Positions 1 to 7,892 of a stretch of DNA of 24,360 nucleotides are shown here, in pieces; the stretch's first letter is position 1, and each line of letters opens with the position of its first letter. Made by a program: the position numbers and the translations under genes. This DNA comes from an uncultured Variovorax sp. GTDB lineage: Bacteria > Pseudomonadota > Gammaproteobacteria > Burkholderiales > Burkholderiaceae. Location: positions 1 through 24,360 of the forward strand of contig CAMLCW010000028.1 in assembly GCA_946478645.1 (NCBI GenBank), given 5' to 3'. Below the pieces are notes generated by a model. It saw only the letters and a list, made by a program, of their open reading frames with translations, had not been told where the DNA came from and did not search any database.

Positions 1-150
1 GCGGGGGACATTCGCGGAGGGAGTACCCGGTGGCCTGGGCACGCGCCCTGAACAACAGCGCCCGCACGTCATGCCGATGACATAACGATTCCCTAGACTG
101 TTTCCGAAGGCCTGCAACCGCAGCAGCCCCAGGTAGCCAGGGAATTTCGA

Positions 151-2493
151 ATGACGCGCACCGTCCAGATCCACACCGCACTGACCGCCGAGCAGCTCAG
201 GTTCCGCGCGATGCGGGGACGGGAAGGCCTCTCGCAGTTGTTCGAGTTCGAGGTCGACATGGTCAGCCCCAGCTTCAACCTCGATTTGAAGAAGCTGCTC
301 GGCACCTCGCTCACCATCGAAATCACCGACGGCGCCACGCCGCGCCACCTCAACGGCATCGTGGTGCGCTTCGAGCTCGTGGGCCGTGCCAACGAAACCG
401 GCCGCCACTACGTGTACCGCGCGCTGGTCCAGCCTTGGCTCTGGTTCCTCACGCGCACCACCGACTGCCGCATCTTCCAGAACAAGAGCGTGCCCGAGGT
501 GCTCGACGAGGTGCTCGGCAAGTACGGCTTCGAGTTCGAGAAGCGCCTCACCGGCAACTACCGCCCGTGGGAATACTGCGTGCAGTACCAGGAGAGCGAT
601 TTCGCTTTCGTGAGCCGTCTCATGGAGCACGAAGGCATCGCCTACCACTTCGAGCATGCGCGCAACACCCACCTGCTGGTGCTGGCCGACGACACCGGCA
701 GCTACGGCAAGCTGCCGGCCTACCCGCGCATCGCCTACCGCGCGCGCGACCGTGTGCTGCATGCGATGGAGCCCTGCATCGACCAGTGGCGCGTGGCCGA
801 GCAGATCACCGCGGGCCGCGTGATGCTCGACGACTTCGACTTCAGGAAGTCGCGCGCCTCGCTGCAGAGCGTGCGCCAGGACCCGAAGGGCCACGACCAT
901 TCGAGCTACGAAGTCTACGAATGGCTCGGCGGCTACAGCGAACACCAGCAGGGCGACACCTACGCCAGGATCCGGCTGCAGGAACTGCAGTGCGCGCACG
1001 AACTCGCCGCGGGCCACACCAACGTGGTGGGCATGGCGCCGGGCTACCTGTTCGAGATGACGCACTGCCCGCGCGAATCCGACAACCGCGAATACCTCGT
1101 CACCGAGACGCGCTACGACCTGCAGGAGCCCGACTATTCCACCGGCACCACCGAATCGATCTGCCAGTTCGACTTCACGGTGCTGCCGTCGAGCGTGCCC
1201 TTCCGCCCCGCGCGCAAGACGCCCAAACCGCGCACCAACGGGCCGCAGACCGCCACCGTCGTCGGCCCCGAAGAGATCTGGACCGACCGTTTCGGCCGCG
1301 TCAAGCTGCAGTTCCGCTGGGACCGCTACGGCCAGGCCGACGAGAACAGCTCGTGCTGGGTGCGGGTGTCGAGCAGCTGGGCCGGCGCCAACTTCGGCAC
1401 CATGCACATGCCGCGCGTGGGCCAGGAAGTGATCGTCGATTTCATCGGCGGCGAGCCCGACCGCCCGATCATCACCGGCCGCGTCTACAACAACGACCAG
1501 ATGCCGCCCTGGGAGCTGCCCGCCAATGCCACAGCCAGCGGCATCCTCACGCGCTCCAGCAGCGGCGGCGCGGCCAACCAGGCCAACATGCTGCGCTTCG
1601 AGGACCGCACGGGCGCCGAGCAGATCCTGCTGCATGCCGAGCGCAACCTCGACGTCGAGGTCGAGGCCGACGAGACGCACACCACCGGTGGCACGCGCAC
1701 CACGCGCATCGAGGGCCACGAGTCGTCCACCTACCTGAGCGGCGAAACGCGCGACATCACCGCCGGCGCGAAGGAAACCATCACCGGCGGCGACACGCGC
1801 GACGTGGCCGGCGGCTTCAGCGAGACGGTGAGCGGCGGCGTCACGCAAAGCATCACGGGCGGCAAGACGCGCACCCTCAGCGGCGGCCTCAACGACACCA
1901 TCAGCGGCGGCGTGAACCTGGCGATCTCGGGCGGCTTCAACGGCACCATCGACGGCCAGGAGATCCGCTTCGTGAGCGGCGGGCGCAACGACACCATCAA
2001 CACCATCAACAACGTGACGGTCAACGGCCCGTCGAACACGGTGGTGACCGGGCCCACGGTGCACACCTCGCCCGACGTGGTCTTCAACACCACCAACCAC
2101 ATCCACAACACGACGCAGCACGTCATCAACACCAACGTCTACAACACCACGTCGACGACCTACAACAACACGACCAACAACTACACCAACAACTCCACCG
2201 TCTACAACAACAACTACGCCACGAGCGGCGACTGGCGGCTGCATCGCATGGGCGGCGTGGGTTTCCGGCTGAGCCTGGTCGGCATGTCGCTCGACGTGTG
2301 GGGCGCGCGGCTGCAGTACTACGCGGCGCTCAACGCGCAGATCGCCACCGTCAAGCTCGACGTCGCCATCTTCTCGCTGAAGAACAAGTCGCTGAAGGTC
2401 GGTACCACAGGGCTGTCGATCGCGAACAAGGGCATGCTGATCGCCACCGGCGGCCTGGCGGCGAAGTTCAAGGTGCTGACGCTGGTGGCCTGA
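151..2493 (+). CDS. vgrG: Type VI secretion spike protein VgrG with extended C-terminus
   Basis: This 780-residue protein is the trimeric spike of the T6SS needle. Residues about 1-370 match the gp27-like (VI_Rhs_Vgr) base. The gp5-like OB-fold follows (WTDRFGRVKLQF near 375, then FIGGEPDRPIITGRVYN near 435-450). Residues 546-617 form nine octapeptide units, eight opening with GG (GGFSETVS, GGLNDTIS and similar). This is the period expected of a gp5/VgrG triple-stranded beta-helix. An Asn/Thr-rich stretch (645-690) leads to an unassigned C-terminal segment (about 693-780) ending FKVLTLVA. The ATG follows AGGGA at 139-143. It is the first gene of a six-gene + strand cluster, and the next gene starts 25 nt downstream. 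I see no known toxin domain at the C-terminus. The VgrG assignment is very secure; the role of the last 90 residues is unknown. Confidence 0.97.
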   Translation: MTRTVQIHTALTAEQLRFRAMRGREGLSQLFEFEVDMVSPSFNLDLKKLLGTSLTIEITDGATPRHLNGIVVRFELVGRANETGRHYVYRALVQPWLWFLTRTTDCRIFQNKSVPEVLDEVLGKYGFEFEKRLTGNYRPWEYCVQYQESDFAFVSRLMEHEGIAYHFEHARNTHLLVLADDTGSYGKLPAYPRIAYRARDRVLHAMEPCIDQWRVAEQITAGRVMLDDFDFRKSRASLQSVRQDPKGHDHSSYEVYEWLGGYSEHQQGDTYARIRLQELQCAHELAAGHTNVVGMAPGYLFEMTHCPRESDNREYLVTETRYDLQEPDYSTGTTESICQFDFTVLPSSVPFRPARKTPKPRTNGPQTATVVGPEEIWTDRFGRVKLQFRWDRYGQADENSSCWVRVSSSWAGANFGTMHMPRVGQEVIVDFIGGEPDRPIITGRVYNNDQMPPWELPANATASGILTRSSSGGAANQANMLRFEDRTGAEQILLHAERNLDVEVEADETHTTGGTRTTRIEGHESSTYLSGETRDITAGAKETITGGDTRDVAGGFSETVSGGVTQSITGGKTRTLSGGLNDTISGGVNLAISGGFNGTIDGQEIRFVSGGRNDTINTINNVTVNGPSNTVVTGPTVHTSPDVVFNTTNHIHNTTQHVINTNVYNTTSTTYNNTTNNYTNNSTVYNNNYATSGDWRLHRMGGVGFRLSLVGMSLDVWGARLQYYAALNAQIATVKLDVAIFSLKNKSLKVGTTGLSIANKGMLIATGGLAAKFKVLTLVA

Positions 2494-2518
2494 GAACGCA
2501 TGGACTGAACCGGCAACG

Positions 2519-2956
2519 ATGGAAATTTTTCTCTGGATCGTCTTCGCGGTGTTGATGGGATCGATGCTCGTGGTGGCGGCCTCGGTGGCGATCGTCGCAA
2601 CGCGCGAGAACCGAATCTATTCGGCCGAGGCCAAGACCTGGGAACGCCTGGCCCGGACCGGCGTGCCCGCCGAGGCAGTGGTCGAGTCGCTCAAGCGCTC
2701 CGAGAACGAGTTCTCGCGCGGCGGCTCGCAGGGGCAGACCGTGTATGCGGTCGAGCTGGCGCTGCGCGTGGCCGACGCCGACGCGTTTTCGGGCGACCGC
2801 GCCGCTGTCGTGCGCACGCTGATCGACGAGAGCCTGCTGCCGCAGTTCGCGGTGCCCGGCAAGCCGGTGCACCTGCTGCGCGACCCGAACGATGCGTCGG
2901 TGCTGGCCATCGACCGCTCGCGCACACCGCTCGAGATTCCCCGCGCCGCCGCGTGA
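2519..2956 (+). CDS. Small membrane-anchored protein of the T6SS spike cluster, unknown function
   Basis: This 145-residue protein has one N-terminal hydrophobic segment (residues about 3-27, FLWIVFAVLMGSMLVVAA) followed by a soluble domain of about 115 residues. The soluble part includes GVPAEAVVESLKRSEN, a YAVELALRV strand and a basic end reading DRSRTPLEIP. I do not recognise a named family. The layout resembles small DUF3592-like anchored proteins, but that is only an impression. The gene starts 25 nt after vgrG and its TGA overlaps the GTG start of the DUF2169 gene (sequence GTGA), so translation is probably coupled. The position suggests an inner-membrane accessory, or possibly an immunity protein, of the T6SS module; this is inferred from context only. 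No strong ribosome binding site precedes the ATG. Confidence 0.85.
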   Translation: MEIFLWIVFAVLMGSMLVVAASVAIVATRENRIYSAEAKTWERLARTGVPAEAVVESLKRSENEFSRGGSQGQTVYAVELALRVADADAFSGDRAAVVRTLIDESLLPQFAVPGKPVHLLRDPNDASVLAIDRSRTPLEIPRAAA

Positions 2957-5622
2957 AAACAGTCAAGCCTCTGCGGTTGAGCGTCATCACGCGGCCTTTC
3001 CTGCGCGCGGGCCGGCAGCGCCTCGCGCTCACCGTGATGGGCATGGTCTCGATGGGCGAGAAGCCCGTGCTGCTGCCCGAAACCGAGTTCTGGAAGACGG
3101 TCTCCGAGGAGCTCGGCCCGACCGGCGCCATCGACCTCGGCATGCCCAAGCCCTGCGCCGAGTTCCTTGCCACGGGGCATGCCTACACGCACCACCAGGC
3201 CGACAAGACCGCTTGCGCGGTCGAGCTCCAGGTGGGCGCGCTGGTGCGGCAGTTCGCGGTTTTCGGCGACCGCTACTGGGTCGACGGCCGCGCGAGCGCG
3301 CCGCAGCCCTTCGAATCGATGCGGCTCGACTGGACGCGCGCCTTCGGCGGCCCCGCCTGTGCCGACAACCCGCTGGGCATCGGGCACCAACCCGAGCACG
3401 TGCAGGGCCTGCAGGTGCACCGGCTGCCCAACGTGGAACATCCGAACCGCCGCATCGACCACCCCGGACGCGCCGTCGAACCGGCCTGCCCCGGCGCCAT
3501 CGACGTGAGCTGGCCCGCGCGCATGCGCCTGATCGGCAGCGACTACGGCGCACACTGGCGCGAGAACCTCTTCCCCGGCTTTGCCGAAGACATGGATTGG
3601 CGGCTCTTCAACGCCGCCGCACCCGCGCAGCGCTGGCCGCAGGCCGACCGCATCGCCGGCGGCACGCCCTACCAGATCCTGAACATGCATCCGGCCGAGC
3701 CGGTGCAGCGCGGGCGGCTGCCCGACTGGCGCGCGCGCGGCTTCATTGCGCGCCGGACGGGTGTCGGCGGCGCTGCCGAACCCGAACGCTTCGAGGAGAT
3801 CGACCTGCGGCTCACCACCGCCTGGTTCTTTCCGCACCGCGAGCAGATCGCGCTGATCTTCCATGGCGAAACCGACATCGCGGAAGACGACGCCGCCGAC
3901 GTCACGCACGTCATGCCGGCGATCGAACGGGCCGCCGAGCCGCCACGTCCGCTCGCGCACTACCTCGAAACCCTGCAGCGCCGCAGCAACCCCGAGACGG
4001 GCGCGCTCTACACGTTTCGCGACGAGGAACTGCTGCCCGCCGAATGCATCGGGCCCTGGATCGACCGTACCGCGCAGGAAGACGAGGATGAGTCCCCGCT
4101 CATGCGCAACATGCAGGCGCGCGCCCGCCTGCTGCGCGAGGAGATCGCACGGCACGGCATGGCCGCGGGCCACAAGGCGCGCCACTTCCGGGAGCGCCCG
4201 GTGCCCGAGCCCTTCACCCGGATGCCCACGCTGAGCGAGCTGCCCGAGTTCATCGAACGGGCCAAGGCCTACGAACGCGAACAGACGACCCGGCTCGAGG
4301 AGGCCCGGCGCGAACTCGCCGAACACGGCAAGGCCAATGCGGTGCAGTCGCGCAAGGTCGGCTTCGACACCGGCGAGATGGTCGAGAACGCCGGCCGCAC
4401 CCAGGTCAAGGGCCCGCCGGCCTTCGATGCGCAAAGCGTGATGAAGGGCATGCTCGGCATCGCGCCCGCCACGCGCAGCCCGCAGATGCCGCCCGCGCAG
4501 CAGCACGAACTCGCGCAGGCGGCCGAACGCGGGCGGCGCGGGCTGATCGACATGTACCGGCTCGGCGCGCAGCACCAGGCCGCGGCGGATGCGCTGGAGG
4601 GCGACCGCGCCGCCGAGCTGCGCGAGCGTGTGCGCGGCATCATGGCCACCACGCGCGACCTCTCGGGCATGGACCTGACGGGCGCCGATCTCGCGGGCAT
4701 GGACCTGCGCGGCGCGGCGCTGCGCCGCACCTTGCTCGAGAGCGCAAAGCTCAGCGACGCGCAGCTCGACGGCGCCGATGCGACCGAGGCCGTGCTGGTG
4801 CGCGCCGACCTGGCGCGGGCCTCGCTCGCCGGCTGCGTGCTGCGTCAGGCCAACCTGAGCCTCGCGCACTGCGCGCAGACCTCGTTCGCCGGCGCGGCGC
4901 TCGACGAGACCACCATGGAGAAGACCCGCTTCGACCACTGCGACTTCAGCGGCGCGCGGCTCTCGCACCTGAACCTCTTCGGCATGCACTTCGAGGGCTG
5001 CCGTTTCGACGCGGCACAGTTCGACTACGTCACGCTGCTCGAAGGCAGTCGTCTCGTCGATTGCAGTTTCCGCGAAGCACGGCTGCACAAGTTCGGGCTC
5101 ATCGCGTGCCACGCCGAGCGCCTCGATTTTTCGGGTGCTTCGTTCGAAGCCTGCGCCTGGGCCCACACGCCGGGCGACACCGGCATGGTGTTCCGCGCGG
5201 CCACGCTGCGCACCAGCTGCTTCGTCGGCAGCAGCAGCCTGCGCAACGCCGACTTCGAGGGCGCCACGCTGCTGCACTGCAGCCTGCGCGAGATGCCGCT
5301 CGATGGCGCGCGCTTCGTCGCCGCCACGCTCGACACCTGCGATCTCTCGTCATGCACGCTGACCGGCGCCGACCTGAGCGCGATCGACGCGCCCGACAGC
5401 CTCTTCATCCGCGCCGACTTCACGCATGCCTCGCTCTCCGGCGCCAACCTCATGAATGCGCATCTGCAGAAATCCCGCTTCGTCGGCACCGACCTGCGCG
5501 ACGCCAACCTGTTCCGCGCCGACGTGTCGCAGTCCGTGATCGACACGGTGACCGAAACCCGCGGCGCCTACCTCGAACAGGCCAAGACCCTCCCGCGCCG
5601 CGCGGCGGATCCGGTGCAATGA
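2953..5622 (+). CDS. DUF2169 domain protein fused to pentapeptide repeats (T6SS adaptor-like)
   Basis: This 889-residue protein starts at a GTG overlapping the previous stop. The N-terminal part (about 1-330) matches DUF2169, with RPFLRAGRQRLALTVMGM near the start, DWTRAFGGPACADNPLGIG around 125-145 and the later HPAEPVQRGRLPDWRA block. A charged, probably helical linker follows (about 425-460, EFIERAKAYEREQTTRLEEA). From about residue 569 to 860 the protein is pentapeptide repeats of the A(D/N)LxG type (DLTGADLAGMDLRGAAL, ANLMNAHLQKSRF), which fold as a right-handed quadrilateral beta-helix. DUF2169 proteins are repeatedly found beside VgrG and PAAR-like DUF4150 genes and are thought to help load them. 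The last bases (ATGA) overlap the next start. The domain calls are firm; the loading role is inferred from family context. Confidence 0.93.
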   Translation: MKTVKPLRLSVITRPFLRAGRQRLALTVMGMVSMGEKPVLLPETEFWKTVSEELGPTGAIDLGMPKPCAEFLATGHAYTHHQADKTACAVELQVGALVRQFAVFGDRYWVDGRASAPQPFESMRLDWTRAFGGPACADNPLGIGHQPEHVQGLQVHRLPNVEHPNRRIDHPGRAVEPACPGAIDVSWPARMRLIGSDYGAHWRENLFPGFAEDMDWRLFNAAAPAQRWPQADRIAGGTPYQILNMHPAEPVQRGRLPDWRARGFIARRTGVGGAAEPERFEEIDLRLTTAWFFPHREQIALIFHGETDIAEDDAADVTHVMPAIERAAEPPRPLAHYLETLQRRSNPETGALYTFRDEELLPAECIGPWIDRTAQEDEDESPLMRNMQARARLLREEIARHGMAAGHKARHFRERPVPEPFTRMPTLSELPEFIERAKAYEREQTTRLEEARRELAEHGKANAVQSRKVGFDTGEMVENAGRTQVKGPPAFDAQSVMKGMLGIAPATRSPQMPPAQQHELAQAAERGRRGLIDMYRLGAQHQAAADALEGDRAAELRERVRGIMATTRDLSGMDLTGADLAGMDLRGAALRRTLLESAKLSDAQLDGADATEAVLVRADLARASLAGCVLRQANLSLAHCAQTSFAGAALDETTMEKTRFDHCDFSGARLSHLNLFGMHFEGCRFDAAQFDYVTLLEGSRLVDCSFREARLHKFGLIACHAERLDFSGASFEACAWAHTPGDTGMVFRAATLRTSCFVGSSSLRNADFEGATLLHCSLREMPLDGARFVAATLDTCDLSSCTLTGADLSAIDAPDSLFIRADFTHASLSGANLMNAHLQKSRFVGTDLRDANLFRADVSQSVIDTVTETRGAYLEQAKTLPRRAADPVQ

Positions 5623-6752
5623 CGCCGGAGGGCCTGGCGCAGAAACTCCGCACCGGCGAACACATCCAGGGGCAGGACTTCAAGGGCATGAACTTCGACG
5701 GCCTCGACCTGTGCGGCGGCGCACTGCGCGAGTGCGACTTCTCGGGCGCCAGCCTGCGCGGCGCACGCCTGGTCGAGTCGGCCTTCGACGCCTGCCGGTT
5801 CGAGGCGGCGGTGCTCGACGGCGCCGACCTGCAGCGCGCGGCCTTCCACCAGTGCGCGCTGGCCGGCGCGCGCCTGCGCGGCGCCGCGATGGGCCGCGCC
5901 GCCTTCAGCGGCTGCGACCTGCGCGAGGCCGATTTCGCCGAGGCCGCGGCCGGCCTCGCCACCTTCCACCAGAGCCAACTCCAGGCAGCGGACTTCCTCC
6001 ACGCGGACCTCACGAAGGCCGTGTTCGGCGAATCGAAGCTCGCCGACACGCGCTTCACCGAAGTGGCGCTGGACACCACCGTGTACTACCGCGCCGAACT
6101 GCGCGGCGCGCACTTCGCGGGCGCCAGCTTCCACAACGTCATCTTCAGCGAGGCCGACTTGGTGGGGCAGGACTTCTCGGGGCAATCGTTCCACCTGTGC
6201 CAGTTCATCGATGCCGACCTGCGCGGCTGCAATTTCGACCGCGCGCAGTTGAGCCAATGCAATTTCAAGGGCGCGAAATTGGCGCACGCGGTGCTCACCG
6301 GCGCCCACGCGCCGCAGTGCCTCTTTCCCGAGGCCGACCTGCGGCATGCCGACCTGCGCGGCGCGCAGCTTGACCAGAGCCTCTGGGTCGATGCCCTGCT
6401 CGACGACGCCGACCTGTCGGATGCGCGGCTCGCGCAATGCGTGTTCCACCGCGCGCAATGCCGGCGGACCTCGTTCGCGCGCAGCCATCTGGTGTATGCC
6501 GACTTCGCCTATGCCGACCTCGGCGACGCCGACATGCGCGGCGCTGTGTTCCAGCGCACCCAGACCCATCGCGCGCTGCAGGCCGGCACGCGATGGAGCG
6601 ACCGCCTCGGCGTGCTCGACAGCGACCCGGCGCTGTTCGAGGCCGAGCGCTTCTCGGCCGCACGGCGGCTGCGCCCGCAGCGCGCCGGCCGCGACACGTT
6701 CGGCCGGCCGCTGCCGGCGCCGTCCAACAACCCCGAGGATCCGATCCCATGA
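5619..6752 (+). CDS. Pentapeptide-repeat protein of the T6SS cluster
   Basis: This 377-residue protein starts at the ATG inside an ATGA overlap with the upstream DUF2169 gene. The reading frame is open for another 558 nt upstream, but that stretch is a shadow of the upstream gene. Nearly the whole protein, about residues 19-320, is pentapeptide repeats with Leu/Phe at the central position (DFSGASLRGARLVESAF, ADLRHADLRGAQLDQS, ADFAYADLGDADMRGAVF). A basic, low-complexity tail ends in PAPSNNPEDPIP. No second domain is visible. The repeats resemble those at the C-terminus of the preceding protein, so the two may have arisen by duplication and may dock together. Pentapeptide proteins can be scaffolds or DNA mimics (for example Qnr and MfpA). 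The operon position favours a T6SS role, but the function is not known. Confidence 0.92.
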   Translation: MTPEGLAQKLRTGEHIQGQDFKGMNFDGLDLCGGALRECDFSGASLRGARLVESAFDACRFEAAVLDGADLQRAAFHQCALAGARLRGAAMGRAAFSGCDLREADFAEAAAGLATFHQSQLQAADFLHADLTKAVFGESKLADTRFTEVALDTTVYYRAELRGAHFAGASFHNVIFSEADLVGQDFSGQSFHLCQFIDADLRGCNFDRAQLSQCNFKGAKLAHAVLTGAHAPQCLFPEADLRHADLRGAQLDQSLWVDALLDDADLSDARLAQCVFHRAQCRRTSFARSHLVYADFAYADLGDADMRGAVFQRTQTHRALQAGTRWSDRLGVLDSDPALFEAERFSAARRLRPQRAGRDTFGRPLPAPSNNPEDPIP

Positions 6753-7462
6753 AGCATCGCGCTGTTCGACACGAAGCACCAGCGCCGGCTCCCGCCGAGC
6801 CCGGTCGCCACGAAATGCACGCCTTGCTCCACAAGCCGCTGCCCGCGGCGCCTGCCGGCTGGACCGGCAGCGCCCTCGGCGTCGTGGTTCGGTTGCACGC
6901 GGACGGCCGCTATGCGGTCGTGCCGCAGACCGGCGGCGAGCCCTGGCACTGCACGCGCGCCGCGAGCTGCCTGCTGCAGCCGGCCATCGGCGACACCGTG
7001 CTGGTGGCGGGGCCGCAGCGCGAGCAGGTGTATCTGATCGCGGTCATCACCCAGGCCGATCCGGCCCGCGCCGCACTCGTGGTGGACGGCGACCTCACGC
7101 TGCATGCGAAGAACGGCGGCATCGCGCTGCAGGCCGGCACGCGGCTCGAGCTCGCCTCGCCCTCGCTCAACCTCCACGCGCAGCATGCGCAGCTCGAGGT
7201 CGGCGAGATGGACTACCGCGGCGCCGAGGTGCGCGTGACCACACTGGTCGCGCGCTTCGTCGGGCGCACGCTCGAGACCGTGCTCGACCGGCTCAGCGTG
7301 CTCACGCGCTCCAGCTTCCGCCTGACCGAAGAGGTCGAGCAGGTGCGCGCGGGCCAGATCGACATGCAGGCGACGGAGACGATGCGCCTGCATGCGAAGA
7401 ACACCCTGGTCAGCAGCAAGGCGCTGGTCAAGGTCGACGCCGAGCAGATCCACATGGGCTGA
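6749..7462 (+). CDS. DUF3540 domain protein (T6SS spike-associated)
   Basis: This 237-residue protein starts at the ATG of an ATGA overlap with the upstream pentapeptide gene. After a Pro/Ala-rich leader (about 1-38) comes a small beta-rich domain (GSALGVVVRLHADGRYAV, then AIGDTVLVAG) resembling an OB-like fold. A repetitive beta-strand region follows (LTLHAKNGGIALQAGTRLEL, VRVTTLVARFVGRTLETVLDRL) and ends in VKVDAEQIHMG, typical of DUF3540. DUF3540 genes occur with DUF2169 and DUF4150 genes in T6SS islands. The OB-like plus beta-prism layout recalls a shortened VgrG core, so a structural role next to the spike is plausible. That role is an inference; the family match is good. The next gene begins 31 nt downstream. 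Confidence 0.88.
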   Translation: MKHRAVRHEAPAPAPAEPGRHEMHALLHKPLPAAPAGWTGSALGVVVRLHADGRYAVVPQTGGEPWHCTRAASCLLQPAIGDTVLVAGPQREQVYLIAVITQADPARAALVVDGDLTLHAKNGGIALQAGTRLELASPSLNLHAQHAQLEVGEMDYRGAEVRVTTLVARFVGRTLETVLDRLSVLTRSSFRLTEEVEQVRAGQIDMQATETMRLHAKNTLVSSKALVKVDAEQIHMG

Positions 7463-7493
7463 ACCCCACAGACGCCAAAAGGAGCATCGACCA

Positions 7494-7880
7494 ATGTTTG
7501 CCAATGCACAGATGATGGGCCTGGACCTCGCCTTCCCCGACGTCTGCAAGACGCCGCCGGCGCTGCCGATCCCCTACCCCAACGTCGCGCTCGGCCCGAC
7601 CGCCATTCCCAACGCCTGGAACATCCTCTACGGCGGCACCCCGGCGCACAACATGGCCACGGTCACGCCGATCACCAACGGCGACAACGCGGGCGTGCTC
7701 ATGGGCGTGGTGTCGCAGACGGTGATGGGCCCTTCGCGCCACATCACAGGCGCCTTCACCGTGCTGCTCAAGGGCACGCCGTGCACGCGCATGACGAGCC
7801 TGTCGGTGCAGAACCGCTGCAACATCGTCGGCATGCGGATCGTGCCGAGCCAGTTCAAGGTGCTGGTGCTGGCCGCATAG
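7494..7880 (+). CDS. DUF4150 PAAR-like T6SS spike-tip protein
   Basis: This 128-residue protein has a good ribosome binding site (AAAAGGAG at 7477-7484) ten bases before the ATG. The opening PDVCKTPPALPIPYPN motif is the signature of DUF4150, a PAAR-like family that caps the VgrG trimer and sharpens the T6SS needle. Pro/Gly-rich turns, Cys residues (CKTP, TPCTRM, NRCNIVG) and His residues (AHNM, RHIT) are spread along the chain, as in PAAR-type metal-stabilised cones. The protein is the bare domain, with no toxin extension. It ends in SQFKVLVLAA, which resembles the last residues of the VgrG in this cluster. It is the last gene of the module; the convergent receptor gene ends 12 nt later and no terminator hairpin is evident between them. 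Confidence 0.93.
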   Translation: MFANAQMMGLDLAFPDVCKTPPALPIPYPNVALGPTAIPNAWNILYGGTPAHNMATVTPITNGDNAGVLMGVVSQTVMGPSRHITGAFTVLLKGTPCTRMTSLSVQNRCNIVGMRIVPSQFKVLVLAA

Positions 7881-7892
7881 CGCGGCGGCGCA

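Noticed and set aside
1..150. Possible end of an upstream gene or a sigma-54 promoter before vgrG
   Set aside because: Short frames end at several stops but none has a recognisable protein tail. GGGCACGCGCCC lacks the TTGC half of a sigma-54 site. I see nothing supportable except the AGGGA ribosome binding site at 139-143.
1786..2001. 24-bp periodic DNA repeats, possible CRISPR or tandem array
   Set aside because: The period equals eight codons in the vgrG frame and encodes the beta-helix octapeptides; the repeats are degenerate and there are no unique spacers.
2617..5277. 886-codon open frame on the - strand opposite the DUF2169 gene
   Set aside because: It is a mirror of a GC-rich repetitive gene. 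Its composition is Ala/Arg/Gly/His-rich without domains, and the + strand has a clear family match with coupled starts.
5568..6779. 403-codon open frame on the - strand opposite the second pentapeptide gene
   Set aside because: It is an antisense shadow created by the period of the pentapeptide repeats; no family features or ribosome binding site.
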